Shown one piece after another: positions 33,447-45,624 of a DNA stretch of 64,000 nucleotides. The position numbers and the translations under genes were made by a program. The notes below the pieces were generated by a model, which did no database searches, had not been told where the DNA came from, and saw only the letters and a program-made list of their open reading frames with translations. The stretch's first letter is position 1; every line of letters starts with the position of its first letter. Location: the NCBI GenBank assembly GCA_963682175.1, contig OY821784.1, positions 28,439,621-28,503,620 on the forward strand, written 5' to 3'. The stretch is from Triglochin maritima. Lineage: Eukaryota; Streptophyta; Magnoliopsida; Alismatales; Juncaginaceae.

Positions 33447-33679
33447 GATATTTACGGTTAAACATCGCCCGCGAATTACTTAAATCGCCTACGTCAATTA
33501 CTGTTTTACCCTTCTCGGGTTTCTACTTATCTTCCTTTCATTCTTCCACCACCACTCACTCTTCATCTTCATTTTAATCATCAAACACAATATCTCGGAG
33601 GTCAGGAAAGGAACAAGCGGACGCTCCGATGTACTCAAATACGGTAAAATTTCCAACTACTTTTAAAAAAAATCAAAAA

Positions 33680-33790
33680 AATGCATGGGGGCGTCCGCCC
33701 GAGACGCCTCCCCTCGGCTCACCGGACGCCCATCCTTTGGCGAAGGTGCCTCCCCCTTGGAGGAGGTGTCTCCGACAGACGCCCCAATTT
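33680..33790 (-). repeat. GGCGTC-rich repeats in the MULE relative
   Basis: Copies of GGCGTC/GACGCC with CCTCCCC linkers, next to a T-rich stretch and an acceptor-like TAG (33657-33659, minus strand), arranged as in the introns of the larger MULE. A second short patch lies at 34075-34125. Confidence 0.65.
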
Positions 33791-34136
33791 TTTTTAATTG
33801 ATTACTAATTAGTAATTGGTAAAAAGTAATTAATAATTGTGTTAATTGGTAACTTAAATCCATTTAATGATATTTTATTTTTAAAATGTAATTAATAGTC
33901 ATCGGGTTACCGTGGAGGAAAATGAAAATTCATACCATTACGCGTTGTACATGCTTACGAAGAGGATTCATCACCTTGTCATCCACGTAGATGGGGTATA
34001 TCTGCTTCGGTTAGGAGGGAGAGTGATATTTTATGTCGTCGTCAGACACGTGATGACTCCCTTCGGTCCAAGTCAAACGCCCTCCCCCCAATGGGGAGGC
34101 ATTTTTTGCCGACGCTTCGGTCAAAAAAAAACTTAC

Positions 34137-34166
34137 CTCGCCGGATCTAGACGTTTTGGCAGACAT
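34137..34166 (-). pseudogene. Exon 1 relic of MULE transposase
   Basis: ATG TCT GCC AAA... GGC GAG followed by GTAAGT: ten codons (MSAKTSRSGE), the same length, ending and donor position as the predicted exon 1 of the full MULE (MSGEGDASGE). This independent copy supports the three-exon model of that gene. Confidence 0.65.
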
Positions 34167-34331
34167 TATCGTGGTGTTGGTAACTGATGTAGTGAGAAAA
34201 CCTGAGACAGAAGGTTTATTTTAAGAGAGGGTACAAAATGAGTATTAAATGGAATGTAAATGGCAAAATTGTAATTGACGCGGGCGATTTAAGTAATTTG
34301 TAGGCGATTTAATAGTATTTCCCAATATTTA

Positions 34332-35160
34332 AGTAGAACACCATGGGGTTTTTCCCGTTTATAACTTATCTTCCCTAATTTGTAGTTATAGTTTTTATTT
34401 CAATTTAAGACATATCTTCCTTATTTTCATGATTAGTTTCGGTTGTTGTTATTTCAGTTTAATTGCTGTTTTCAACTTTAAATTTAGTACAATATTCCCT
34501 ATTTCAGAAAAGTTGGTGTATTTCAGTATAAATTTTGTACTTAAATCCTAACTGTTTATCAAAATATAAACCCCCCTAATTATTATAACAAATACCAATA
34601 AATCTTGTATTGTTATTTTTTTATCATTTTGAATCTGTTTTTTAAATCATATATTTTTTAAAATATGTTTTCTAATTGTTTTTATATTTAATTTATTAAA
34701 ATTTTGTTTTTAATTTTTTTCCTCCAAAAATCAGTGTAATGAGTGCACACCCTCACAGACTTGACAACCTCACCCTTTTTTAATTAGTTTTAATTTTTGT
34801 TTAATATTTAATTGTAAATAATTCATTATGTTGCAAAAGAGAATTTGTTTTTTTATTGAATAAAATAATCCAACTTTTCAATACGCTCTTTTACACGTCA
34901 TGTGGAGGTCGATTTTGAAAAAATTAAAAAAAATTAATACATATTTTAAAAAAAATTAAAAAAAATTAAAAGTAATTAAAAAACAAAACAAATGCACGAT
35001 CGACCGGTCGAAGACAAAGTCGCTCTAGCGATCGGGTTGTGCTCCCCACGACCAGGTCGGTCGTGGGAATAATCGACCGGTGGTGGATGGTCTGAGGGTT
35101 TACATGACTACATTCTCTTTTTGCTTTTCTTTTCGTTTTCGGATTTGGATAGGGTCTTGG
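34332..35160. other. AT-rich spacer with a short palindromic patch, no gene
   Basis: Mostly T- and A-runs. At 34992-35090 there is a GC-rich patch with CGATCGACCGGTCG and an inverted CCACGACCAGGTCGGTCGTGG able to form a hairpin. No coding stretch. Confidence 0.5.
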
Positions 35161-35712
35161 TAGGTTGTCAATCGTGTCGTGTCGTGTCAAATCGTATATA
35201 TAAGTTCTAGGTGTTGTGTTGTACCCGACCCATGTAATAATCGTGTTGCTAGACTTCTACCGTATCCAACCCGTTTCTAATCGTGTTACCATATCCAACC
35301 CGTTTATACACAATTATTAAACGGGTTGCTTTGTGTACATGTTTAACACGACTACCGTTTACACCATTAAACATTAATCCATACACAATTAGTTCCGTTT
35401 ATTACACGAATACCGGATTACATGATTGCACGCCACCCGTTCATTATAATTTATAACTTATATAGTACTTGTAGACTTGTCGGTATTAGTCATGTATTAA
35501 TTGTGGAAGTATTCGTAATTGTGTACCTAATTACCTTATTAGTTATCGTGTTAATCGTTTTTGTAGCAGAAATCCATATCCAACCCATTTAATAATCGTG
35601 TTGTCATATCCAACCCATTTATTAATAGTGTTCAAATTCTCAATCCATATCCGCTAAGTTTGTGTCGTTTTCATGTCGTGTAATCATGTTTCGTGTAAAA
35701 TTGATAGCCCTA
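35161..35712. mobile_element. hAT-type non-autonomous element
   Basis: Starts TAGGTTGTCAATCGTGTCGT and ends with the complement of TAGGGCTATCAATTTTACAC, with repeated TAATCGTGTT and CCAACCCGTTT inside. The flanks GGTCTTGG (35153-35160) and TGTCTAGG (35713-35720) match at six of eight positions, in line with an old 8-bp duplication. No coding region. Confidence 0.65.
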
Positions 35713-36373
35713 TGTCTAGGAAACTTATATTTATTATTACTTATATATATATATATATATATATATAGTCGTACTAATGGGATCCCAAGAAGCCCTATCC
35801 TAAGGGTGTCACTGGATTTCCGAAATTTGAGAATATGTTCACATTCATATATGGATATTGATACATCTGATCCGAATAATATTTGATCGGAAATTGAATA
35901 TCTGTATTATAAGATTTGTATCCGTATTCATTTAATGTCATTCATAACATGTAGGATTATTTTTTTGAAATAATCACATAATCTAAAAAATTAGAAGAAT
36001 ATAAACCTTCAAAATTACTTGGCAAAATATGGTTCTAGAAAATGACATCTCTGATGTCGTTTTCATTAACAAAAATCGGCATCACAAATAAATAAAGAGA
36101 GATTATATTTCCACATGCAGTTTGAAACATTCTCGAGAAGGTAATTGTTACAATACACTCTCCAGAAGAGAATTGTTACAATGATTCAAATATATAAAGA
36201 GAAATTATGCAAAGAAATTTCACACGTAAAACACATCAATGACAGATTGTTTGTACCGTGCAAACAAAGATATAGTTATATATATAACTAAGAGGTTGGA
36301 TTAAGACCTGAAGTCCATTTCCTAGAACGTCATAAAATATATTGCATATAAAAATAGACCTAATATATTCACA
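35713..36373. other. AT-rich spacer
   Basis: Includes a (TA)n run (35742-35767). No gene recognised. Confidence 0.5.
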
Positions 36374-36850
36374 ATGATTGTTTGTGTAGGCATAATATTT
36401 CTTCGAAATCCTTCAAATGATGTTCAACATATTTTTCGTTACCTCTTGACGGATCTATCAATCTTTACTTACTATATTCATGGGATAAAGATTTACTTTA
36501 GTGATGCCTCCTATATGTCTGATCAACAACAAAATCACAAATTATTTTTTGTTACTGTGGAGACGTTGCAATATGTATGCAAGTTGGTGAACTATGAATC
36601 AGGGGAAGCAGATTTTAAATTATCATCCTTGAAGTACGATTATCCCAGAATGATAAAGCCCAGAAGGTCTATAGTTGTAGTCGTTTTCCCATTATTATCA
36701 TTTTTTGTCCTACAAGATTTTTATTTGTTAAAGGTTTTTTAACGAGGCAACTTATACAATTGTGTTAGCGTATGTCATGCACTCTTTTTCCCTTAGTTAT
36801 TTTCCCACTGGTTTTGTAGCAAGGTTTTTAACGAGACATGAACATAACAT
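36374..36850 (+). pseudogene. Copia pol 3' end remnant (RNase H region)
   Basis: NDVQHIFRYLL and SDASYMSD recall the RNase H region of plant Copia elements. The non-coding tail (CTCTTTTTCCCTTAG, CAAGGTTTTTAACGAGACATG) resembles the stretch after pol in those elements. The frame is partly open to 36742 but diverged. It ends where the minus-strand Athila-type protease fragment begins. Confidence 0.5.
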
Positions 36851-36857
36851 CTTCTAA

Positions 36858-37808
36858 CTACGCGATGGTGAAGGCACATGGTTTCTTCCCGATGGTGAAG
36901 ATGCTGAAATTAGTGCACTGACTACCATATGTCAAGCGCATCAGATCATCACGACAATTGATCAAGGCATTGGAAGTTGCTAGAAATGGTCGTCCTAAAA
37001 TAACAGGAATTTGTTCAGGTGGGTTTGGCACAAGTTTAGTATCCAAAACAAAGAAATCGACTGGATAAATGAACTCACGCACTTTGATAAGAACATCTTC
37101 CACCACACCCCTCGGTTTCTTCATTGACCTATCAGTTAGTTGAAGAGTGGTTTTTGTTTGTTTGAGGTCCCATGACCAAGGTGGACGTAAACAGAATACG
37201 ACAAAAGATTGACAAAAGCACCTAGGTCTAATAAAACTCGATGTATTGGCACATCATCAATCATACAAGAAATAGTAGGGCAACCAGGGTCCTTGTATTT
37301 GACTTGCATGGGTTGTGTTAGCAATAAACTTTCATTCGCCGCAAGAAAAGCTTTCTTGGGAACATTAGTGTTTCTCCTGTTGGTGTATAAATCCTTCAGA
37401 ACCTTGGCATAATGTGACATCTTCTGAATCACCTCCAACAACGAAAATGTTCAAGCATCTTGTCGTATTGATCTGAAGTTTTCTTTTTAAGGCACTCAGG
37501 AAATGACGTCTTAGAGGCATAAGGGTCTTCCGAAGGAACCTTGGCATTCGGTTCCGTAGAAACATGAGTAGGGACCTCAGAATCAAGCTCCTTCCTCGAA
37601 GTATTCGTTGAGGGAACCTTTGGATCCGACGCCCTCATAGATGTGGGTATCATCGCAGGTCCGGTGACACCAAGAGATGGTGATTGCAAGGAAGGAAACC
37701 CAATTTGGTCGTCCACCTCCTTATCAGACCTTAAAATATGAATCACATTAACATGATGGTTCGGTTCAGAGGTAGCTCAAGGCACTAGTGGACCTTCCTT
37801 GAGATTGG
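36858..37808 (-). pseudogene. Athila-type gag C-terminus and protease, element B
   Basis: Minus strand, several frames: a spacer rich in Ser and Pro (37429-37746), then YAKVLKDLYTN, KKAFLAANESLL, the protease active-site region VLLDLGAFVNLL (37136-37441), and GVVEDVLIKVREFIYPVDF with IPVILGRPFLATSNALINC (36858-37124). The frames do not join without shifts. Homologous to 19200-19850. Confidence 0.75.
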
Positions 37809-37813
37809 ATACC

Positions 37814-39158
37814 TGTTGAACGTTTTAATTAAACCGCAAGTGCACGGCGTCGGTGAGGACGTGGCAAATACGGGTCGTCCACAGGGAGGTGAGCAGCCTC
37901 TTGTTTATCAGAAATCAAGTGGCAACTAAGGGGGAAGAGAGTTTGATTATACTAATCTATCCTACACTAAACTAGGAAGTAACACATGCACAAGCAAACA
38001 AGCGATGAACTAAGAAACTGAACTAAGAACTTGTTAAGTATGATGGAATCGGTAAGAGAGAGACCCCTTAGGGGGTGCAGTGACTACACATACACAATAA
38101 GGAGGTAAGAATGTTTTCCTATAAGCACAAGTGGAGGTAGTGTATTCATGTATGGGAGGTGTCTACTTATCATGGCAAAACCCATCAATTAAATCACTAA
38201 CCTATTTGATTAACATTCATAAACACAAGCTAATTATTTAAGAAACTAAACAAGCATGGGAGGTGTCTTAAAACTTGTGGCAAAACTCATCTAGTGAAGT
38301 GTTCTATTCTACCAAGCAAGCATGCATTCATATTAATCAACACATTTCAAAATAAAACATTCTTCCTTTCTTAATTGCATATATAAGTATCACCTCCACC
38401 CCCCAAAAGGGGAGTGGTTTTACTCACTAAACATTAAACTAATTATTAAACTAAGCAAGGAAAGCATATTAATTAAGCTACTAAAACTAATGAAATGAAA
38501 TTAAGCTAAGTAAGTAAACAACATGAAACAAGCAAGCAACATAATGAAGAAAACTTTTATTAAATGAGACTCACAATACTAGTAGCATCTCCCCCATTGA
38601 GTTTCTTGCTTCAAGGCTTTCACTTCAATTAGGGAGAATGACCACAAAGCATGGAGTCATTACAATAGCAGGTGAAAAGTTTTATTTATAGTCATAGAAA
38701 AAGGTAATCCGGGACAATCCCCCGGTATGAGACTAAACAAATACCAAAAATAAACTAAATACGCTCTAATACACAAGCCACAAAAATCTCCGCGGATCCA
38801 GATCGTCCTGGGCTTTAGTCTGGACTTTCCATGCTGGTATTGTTTGTTTTTGATGCATTTACTTGACTTGTTGGAGCTCCGACCCGAATCTAATTGCCAA
38901 AATACTCCCCAAGATGGTGTGGAGTTTTTTGTTTTGCTCTTTGGTCCTTCGGTCTTACGTTCAGGTCATTCTTCCTTGCATCTTAGTCCCCAGGTCTCAC
39001 AATTCAGTCATTTTTCCCTACTTTTGGGTCCTTTTATGCTTCATCTCTTCAAACCTATTTATTTGTAAAATTCAAACATAAAACTCGTCACGTAGCATTG
39101 TTTAGGTGAAAAATAATGGATATAAGATACAAATATAAGTATAAAATGATGTCAATCA
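37814..39158 (-). repeat. 3' LTR of the nested Athila-type element
   Basis: A 1345-bp LTR beginning TGTTGAACG on the plus strand and ending TCAATCA. The part 38660-39158 matches 41074-41573 closely. Shares the block ACCGCAAGTGCACGG near its plus-strand start with the other Athila-type LTRs here. Confidence 0.85.
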
Positions 39159-40591
39159 AATACCCCCACACCTAACTTTTGCTAGTCCCGAGCAAAACAA
39201 AGAAAGAGAAAAGCATACGAAAAACAAGAAATCCTAACTCATTTTCGTAGGAATCACGGTAGCACTTAGCACGTGCAACAAGACATTAACCTCCTTGTCA
39301 CAAAGGAGGAGGAGTGTTGTCTCCTGAGGGTTTTCAGCGAATACACCCACAAAATCCGAACAAAGATGCATTAATCAATCTAGCTACACGACTCGTTGGA
39401 CTTATTTTGTCGATCATGGGACGCGGTAATACTACGGGTCGACTCTATATATGTAATCGGTCCACACACCTAGCCTAATGAATTATTTGTGAAAGTTAGT
39501 TAAGGACTTAAGTGAAAGACATGGGCAACCTTAACTTCTGAATGTGATACAATGTGTAAAGTCCATTAAGGTTCTTATTTGACTCTTTTTTTTCTTTTCT
39601 TTTTTTCTTCTTCTTTTTTTCTTTTTCTTTGGAGCATTTTATTGGTTGGTGTTTGATTCTCCCAGGGTCAGGTTTCGTGCATCATTGCCTATGAGGACTT
39701 ACACTATCACGTACACCTTCCCCCAAATCTCCACATAGGGCGATCCCTACCACCCGTGTAACGGGAGTTCGGTCAGTGCATCCCAAGTCAGATGACTCGA
39801 AAACACCAGGCACAAAGTCCCCTCAGACCTACTTTCCCGAGTGATAGGAGTCGTGCGAGAAGAGACAACACCACTTATTTATTTATCTACATGGAAACCA
39901 AAACCCCTACACTTAAGTTTCACAAAAAGAGATTAAGGGTCATTGACTACGACAAACTTCCTTATACTAACAGACACGAATTATTTGACTCACTAGGTTC
40001 AGGGTGGACTTCTTTAAATGTTTGAGTGCTGAAACCCTATGATTACACGCCCCCCGAGGGAAAACCGGGGTGCATCCTAACGACTCGATAAGACCTAAAG
40101 CCAGTAAAGTAGATATCCTAATGCATCAAGTTCAAGACAATTTTGGGAGCTTTCTTTTTACTTTGCCTCTCAACGGTTTTGCACATGCTAAACACACGTA
40201 AAACCTACAAAAACATTTTCTTTCGCAAACACATGAAGATTTTGAAAGAAATGTGAAAATTTTAAAGCACCAGGTAAGCAAAAAGAAGACAAGTCACCCA
40301 AGGATCATGACAAGCAGATATATCAATGTTAAATGCGGCACACTAACATGACCCCAGCAGTACAACCAAAAGAAAACGAAAATAAAAACAAAAAGACACA
40401 AACTATGTACAAACGTGAAAACACCCCCCCCCCCCCCCCACACCTAATCCATGCATTGTCCTCAATGTATGGCAAAATGGTGCCAATGCATGGATAGGGT
40501 GTACCGGACTAATGACGGCGGCCAGAGGTGCCCGAATAGGCACCTCTCTCAAGAGCCGACAATTTCCTATAGAGCTTCCGGTTTTGTTTGG

Positions 40592-41053
40592 CTAAGATGA
40601 CGTTTTGTTGCTCGACCGCCATCTCAGAAATGTCGGTGTTAAAGAGCATTCCTGATCCTCCTCCATGTAGTCAGACACCCATGCCTCAGGAAGGCAATGG
40701 CGAAATGACGGGGTCATCTTCGCTACCTCGAGGTCGGTACCTTGGCGCCTCAGAATGCTCTCAAATCGTGGGATGTCCAACATGCCACACAATTTGGTAA
40801 CCCGAGTCGGCAAACAGTGTATTTCTTTCAGCTTTGCGTTCACCAAAACGTCGAACAATGTTCGACAAATGCGGTGAGGTGAACCGTCCATAAGACTATA
40901 CACGATTCGCAAACTAGGTGTGAAAAATGTGGAGGTCCGCTCTTGGCCCAACACATTTCTACACACCCACCTGGCTACAATGTGCACATTGGAGTAAATG
41001 TGCGCATTAGGTACTCCCCCATGCGATGATATAGGTTGCCCGCGCCCAAGCAT
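40592..41053 (-). pseudogene. Athila 3' reading frame (env-like region), partial
   Basis: A 153-codon open frame with HIVARWVCRNVLGQ, TPSLRIVYSLMDGSPHRI and KLKEIHCLPTRVTKLC. Its place, between the deletion and the polypurine tract, and its style recall the extra 3' frame of Athila-type elements, sometimes called env-like or a 'putative plant transposon protein' domain. No signal peptide or membrane segment is seen. The upstream part was removed by the deletion at about 41070. Confidence 0.45.
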
Positions 41054-41578
41054 AGATCGGTAAAAATTAATGTCATTACAATAGAATGTGAAGAGTTCTA
41101 TTTATAGCCATAGAAAAAGGTAATCTGGGACAATCCCCCGGTATGGGACTAAACAAATACCAAAAATAGAATAAATATGCTCTAATACACAAGCCACAAA
41201 AATCTCCACGGATTCGGATCGTCTTGGGCTTTAGTCTGGGCTTTCCATGATGGTATTGTTTGTTTTTGATGCGTTTACTTGACTTGTTGGAGCTCCGACC
41301 CAAATCTAATTGCCAAAATACTCCCCAAGATGGTGTGAAGTTTTCTGTTTTTCTCTTTGGCCTTTTGGTCTTACGTTCAGGTCCTTCTCCCTTGCATCTT
41401 AGTCCTCAAGTCTCACAATTCAGTCTGTTTTCCCTGCTTTTGGGTCCTTTATGCTTCATCTCTTCAAACCTATTTAATTCTGAAATTCAAACATAAAACT
41501 TATCACGTAGCATTGTTTAGGTGAAAGATAATGGATATAAGATACAAATATAAGTATGAAATGATGTCAATCAATACC

Positions 41579-41850
41579 CTAGGGATTCACCTCGGGTTGA
41601 CTAGGGAATTGACAATTCTCACGTTTATGGAGCAGATGAAACAACTGACTGACTTACGCTTCTAATGCTTTTACCGAATTATTGTGGGGTGCAAGCATGG
41701 TTTGTATGCTCTGCATGAACTCTTGAAAGGTTTACTCAAGAGTGGAATCCTTTGGGTCAACCTGTTGGGTTGGAGTCTGACTAGAATAACCCAAAGATGA
41801 GGCCTGAGGTGATTTGTGAGTATGGGGCTGAGTTCTTTGATGTTGGGGAT
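41579..41850 (-). pseudogene. Athila-type gag segment, element B
   Basis: A minus-strand gag spacer with stops. It reads toward a segment (RENCQFPS, then PEVNPR in shifted frame) that continues into 37808 once the nested element and one target copy are set aside, which shows both pieces were one gene. Confidence 0.6.
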
Positions 41851-42613
41851 GGTAGTGTAGGATCGTGAGGGTCTCTAATTCTAATCACTTTTAAGCTAAT
41901 TACCTACTTGTTTAATTGATCAAAAATATGCAGCAGAATTTAAAACTAAACAAGCAAGTAAAGGAATGGAAAATGCAAGTCACAATGGAGATGAGGGATT
42001 TTACAGAGGTTCGGCACCCCACCCGGGTCCTAGTCCTCTCTTGCAAGCTCCGCTCGGATCACCGAGCTCCGCTTACGACTTCACTAACCACTCCCCGTTC
42101 CAGGCCGGGAGAGAACGCCTTTACAACACAAGCATCGCGAACACCCTCGCTTGCTTGACCTTCTTCCTCTCACAATCCGAGAGGGAACACTTCAGACTTT
42201 TACCAAAATCCTTGTTACTTGAACAACAAATGAGTGGGACAACACTCTCTAAATATTGAGCACACTTTGAGTATGATTTGTCTATGATCAAATGTGTTAG
42301 AGTGTAGGATTGGGGAAATTGGAGCTTGAGAGTTTCTCTTTAGTGTATGTGACAAATGGAAGTGTGAGAGATGTGTAATTGTGTCATGGGAACACCTATT
42401 TATAATCTCCTAAGGTATTATAGCCGTTGGGGATGAATTGGGTAAAGATTGTGTAAGATACACAAAGGAGCAACTGACAGGACCCAATTCTGATAAAGTT
42501 CGGTCGACCGATTAAGGAACGGTGGACCGCCAGAGGCTATGAATCAGGTACACTTAAGTGATTGGTCGAACACCGAGATAGGTTCGGTCGACCGATTTCT
42601 AACAGGCTCTACG

Positions 42614-44709
42614 TGAAGGGAATGTGTTCTAAATGTTTTACTTTTAAATGTCAATTATTATGAATTGAATGAGAAATCATTTTGTTCGTTGTTTATGTTA
42701 TTCGTCTTTTAGAAATGTTAAGGAAGAGGCTCTTGGTCCTTAACGGTAGAGCTCTAAAAGATATTGGTTTACATAAAATAAAAGATATTCGCAATCATGG
42801 TAATTAACATGGGACATTAATTACCGAGTTAAGATTATCGTGTTGGTCATTGATCATTGTAGCTCTACAAGTGAGTGACGACACGGGTATGCAAAAGAGG
42901 AAAATATTACTTTTGTATACTGAATAGACCTAATAAGTAAAATATTATAGAAATGTGTTTCTGTGTCATTAATATTTTACTGTGTCTTTGGTCCTTTGAT
43001 ATGAGACTTATATCCAATCCTTAAGAAATGCTTGATTAGACTAGTGTCTTGAGGTATCGATAAGTGTAGTGTAAAGGCATTGGTTGGTTAAGTACAACTT
43101 TTGTTGGAGAAGATAGTTAGTCAAAAGATTATCATTGCCCCTCTTAATTGAGTGATGATATTAGTGGGCCCCTTGATAAAGCAAAGTTATAATGTGCACA
43201 ATGTGATTTGAGTTAAGTCACATATTTATAACTAGCTTAAAGAGATCAAGAAATGAATACTAATACAAAGATGACACAATACTACTTTGTGTGTATTCTT
43301 AATATCATGAGGCAAGGGACGGACACAAGTGGTGCACTCCATCACTAAATGGATCGGGTTTTGGTTTGAGTGGAATTAAGACATCTAACTAATTGGGAGC
43401 TATAATGTGTAGCTAGATACCATTTATAGCTTGTGATATTAAGCTCTTAATATCACTGCCAACTTAGTCTAGATCCTCCCATAGGTCACACCGCAAAAAC
43501 CGGGAAACAAGAAGCTTGATTTTTGGTTCATATGATGTGTCGGGTTTCTTATAGAAAATATGACACATGTGGTGAACAAGTAAAATCAATTATGTTGTAT
43601 ATAAACATAATTAGAATCATGATAAATTCATATGAGATGCATATATTATGGGGTGCAATAATTTATTGTTGCATAGGATAATATATTGAATAAGTTGTGA
43701 ATTTGCTAAAACCCCCTTAAGTTCAAATTTTGTTGGAAATAAATCCAAAATTTGGAAAGGCAAAATCGGGTAGAAGTTCGGTAATCCGTTATGGTTCGGT
43801 CGACCGAAGGATCTATGGATCGGTCAACCGAACGTGGAACGGATAATCGTAGTTAATTGACCGAATTTGACCAAAGTGCCTGGAACTTTGGTACGATGTA
43901 CCGAACCAAGAACGGTCGACCAAACAACGTCCAGATCCGATAATTTCGGTTAACCGAATAGCGCTCGGTTTGGACAAGAATTCGTCCGATCGGTTAAGGA
44001 GAATTTTTCTCCTTAAGATTCGGTCATCCGTCGGGTACTCGGTTAAACAATCGTGACATATTCGGTTAATCGAGTGGGACTCGGTAAACCGAATCACGAT
44101 CGATTTTCTGCCTTTGATTGATTTGATAGATGGTTGGATTATCTCCAAACTTGGTCATACGTTTTGTGGATGCATGTAATGCTTTATGGAATTAGTTTGT
44201 GAGAGAAAATGTCAAGAAAACGTGGCTTAAGAATAGCCATGATTGAGAGTAAGATTGGAGCCTATAAATAGGTCCTTATTCTCCTTAATTGTGTTAGATG
44301 TTTTCTAATAATTTTCTCTCCTAATTCACCACAAAAATTCTCTTAGTTTTCTAAGTCTTTGGAAGGAGAAATCTCAGAGATTAAGGAAGGGGTTTGTAGC
44401 TAGATTCTAAGCTTGTTTGGAGATTGATTGGCTAGCTCCTTTCTCTCCAACCTTGTTTAGGGTTTCGGTGAACACTCGGAGGCATCCGGCGCAACGAGAA
44501 GCGACGATCGTCTTCCTCAACGTCTCTGGAACATCAAGAAGTTTTAGAGAACTTCTAGGTATGAATTTCGGAGTCCCTAGTGTTTGTTTTAATAAGTTTT
44601 GAAACAAACCAATGCATGCATGAAATAAATCGTAGAAAATTGTGATTGATCCTTATAATGCATAAAAATTCGAAAAATATACATGCATAATTAAACATGA
44701 AATCCTACA
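42614..44709 (+). repeat. Solo LTR (TGAAGGG...CCTACA) nested in the LTR at 41856-45619
   Basis: An exact 5-bp duplication CTACG at 42609-42613 and 44710-44714; TG...CA ends. A TATAAATAGG at about 44265 supports plus orientation. The 3' third is rich in CGGTCGACCG/CGGTTAACCG variants (43780-44110). No coding region. A 2096-bp solo LTR of unassigned superfamily. Confidence 0.75.
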
Positions 44710-44830
44710 CTACGGGGTTGACAAACAAGATCATATTCGGTCCGCAGTTTGGGTTTGTCGAGACATCTTAAGTTCGGTCGACCGATACACTAAATGTATT
44801 TGGGGTATTTAGAAATAATATGACTACAAC

Positions 44831-45083
44831 TAGGGTTGTGCAAGGTCCGGGTCCGGACGGGTTGGAACCGGTCCGGGTTTCGGTCTGGAAGTTTTGAAAA
44901 TTTCGGGTTCGGTTCGGTTCGGTCCGGTCTGGTTTTTTGTTTTTTTATTTAAAATTTTTGGTTTTTGACCGGACCGAACCGGTCTTCGGCCCATGAGAAT
45001 CTGGTCCGGTCCGGTCTTCGGTCCAGACCCCGGATAAAAATCTGGTCCGGTCCAGTCCGGTCCGGACTGGATTCTCAGCCCTA
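44831..45083. mobile_element. hAT-type MITE (GGTCCGG-rich)
   Basis: Ends TAGGGTTGTGCA and the complement of TCTCAGCCCTA. The flanks ACTACAAC (44823-44830) and AATACAAC (45084-45091) form an 8-bp duplication with one mismatch. The interior is rich in GGTCCGGTCCGG and its complement. Related to 4024-4264. Confidence 0.75.
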
Positions 45084-45624
45084 AATACAACTATTGGTGT
45101 ATAAACGACAAAACAAACGGTCGGATAAATAAGTTTACACGGTCAAACGAAAAGGTCTGGACGGTCGACCGAAACTAGGTAGAAAAACACCAACTAGATA
45201 ATTGATCACTCGGTCGACCGAACGGTCTGTTTCGGTCGACCGAATGTGGGCAGACAGTTCAGGTTAAGTATTTAGTGTTTTTCGGTCGAAGTTTGGGTGA
45301 TCTATTAAAGTCCAAATTATATGAAATTTTATGTGTGACTTCTATAAGGAACCTAGTGTGTGTTTGAGTAGGTTTTAGCTCAAGTACGCTCAATTTACAC
45401 AATGTTCCTAAGACTCAAAGAAATACAAATTACATGTCTTCAATAGAGCTTGATTACATGTCTTGACTTGAATCCTTTCTTTCTTGAGTCTTGATCACAT
45501 GTAGAAGTTAGCACAAAACAATATATATACAATGCAATATGTGTGCTACTCTACATGATTACAATTAAGATTAGGTTGATTAAATCATCAAAACATAGAT
45601 TAAGGCCAAAAAACCAACAAGTAG

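Larger units (their letters stand above)
33455..34323 (-). mobile_element. Non-autonomous MULE related to the 4.5-kb element
   Basis: Ends share the MULE inverted-repeat words: AATTACTTAAATCGCC at the left and GGCGATTTAAGTAATTTG at the right. The flanks GATATTTA (33447-33454) and AATATTTA (34324-34331) look like a target duplication with one mismatch. On the minus strand it keeps a 10-codon exon 1 with donor, GGCGTC-rich intron sequence and a tail-exon relic (33574-33656 with PDLRDI), but no catalytic domain. The middle (33905-34060) holds a plus-strand open stretch (HYALYMLTKRIHHLVIHVDG) of unknown origin. Confidence 0.75.
37814..41573 (-). mobile_element. Internally deleted Athila-type element nested in element B
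   Basis: An exact 5-bp duplication ATACC is at 37809-37813 and 41574-41578. The plus strand begins TGTTGAACG and ends GATGTCAATCA. The 3' LTR is 37814-39158. Next to it, on the minus strand, is a G-rich tract ending GGTGTGGGGGTATT (polypurine tract, 39159-39173). The internal part includes a minus-strand frame at 40592-41053, and 41074-41573 repeats part of the LTR as a truncated 5' LTR. Gag, protease and polymerase are deleted. Confidence 0.85.
41856..45619 (-). repeat. Solo LTR of the TGTTGG...CCTACA family, carrying two insertions
   Basis: Starts TGTAGGATCGTGAG and ends AAACCAACA on the plus strand, like 443-1964. The flanks are GGTAG (41851-41855) and AGTAG (45620-45624), one mismatch. 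A second LTR (42614-44709) and an hAT MITE (44831-45083) lie inside it. Minus-strand TATAAATAG near 42390. It contains several GGTCGACCG palindromes. Confidence 0.8.

Noticed and set aside
40424..40439. C-run of about 16 considered as a polypurine tract
   Set aside because: The polypurine tract of this element is next to the LTR at 39159-39173; this run lies over 1 kb away.
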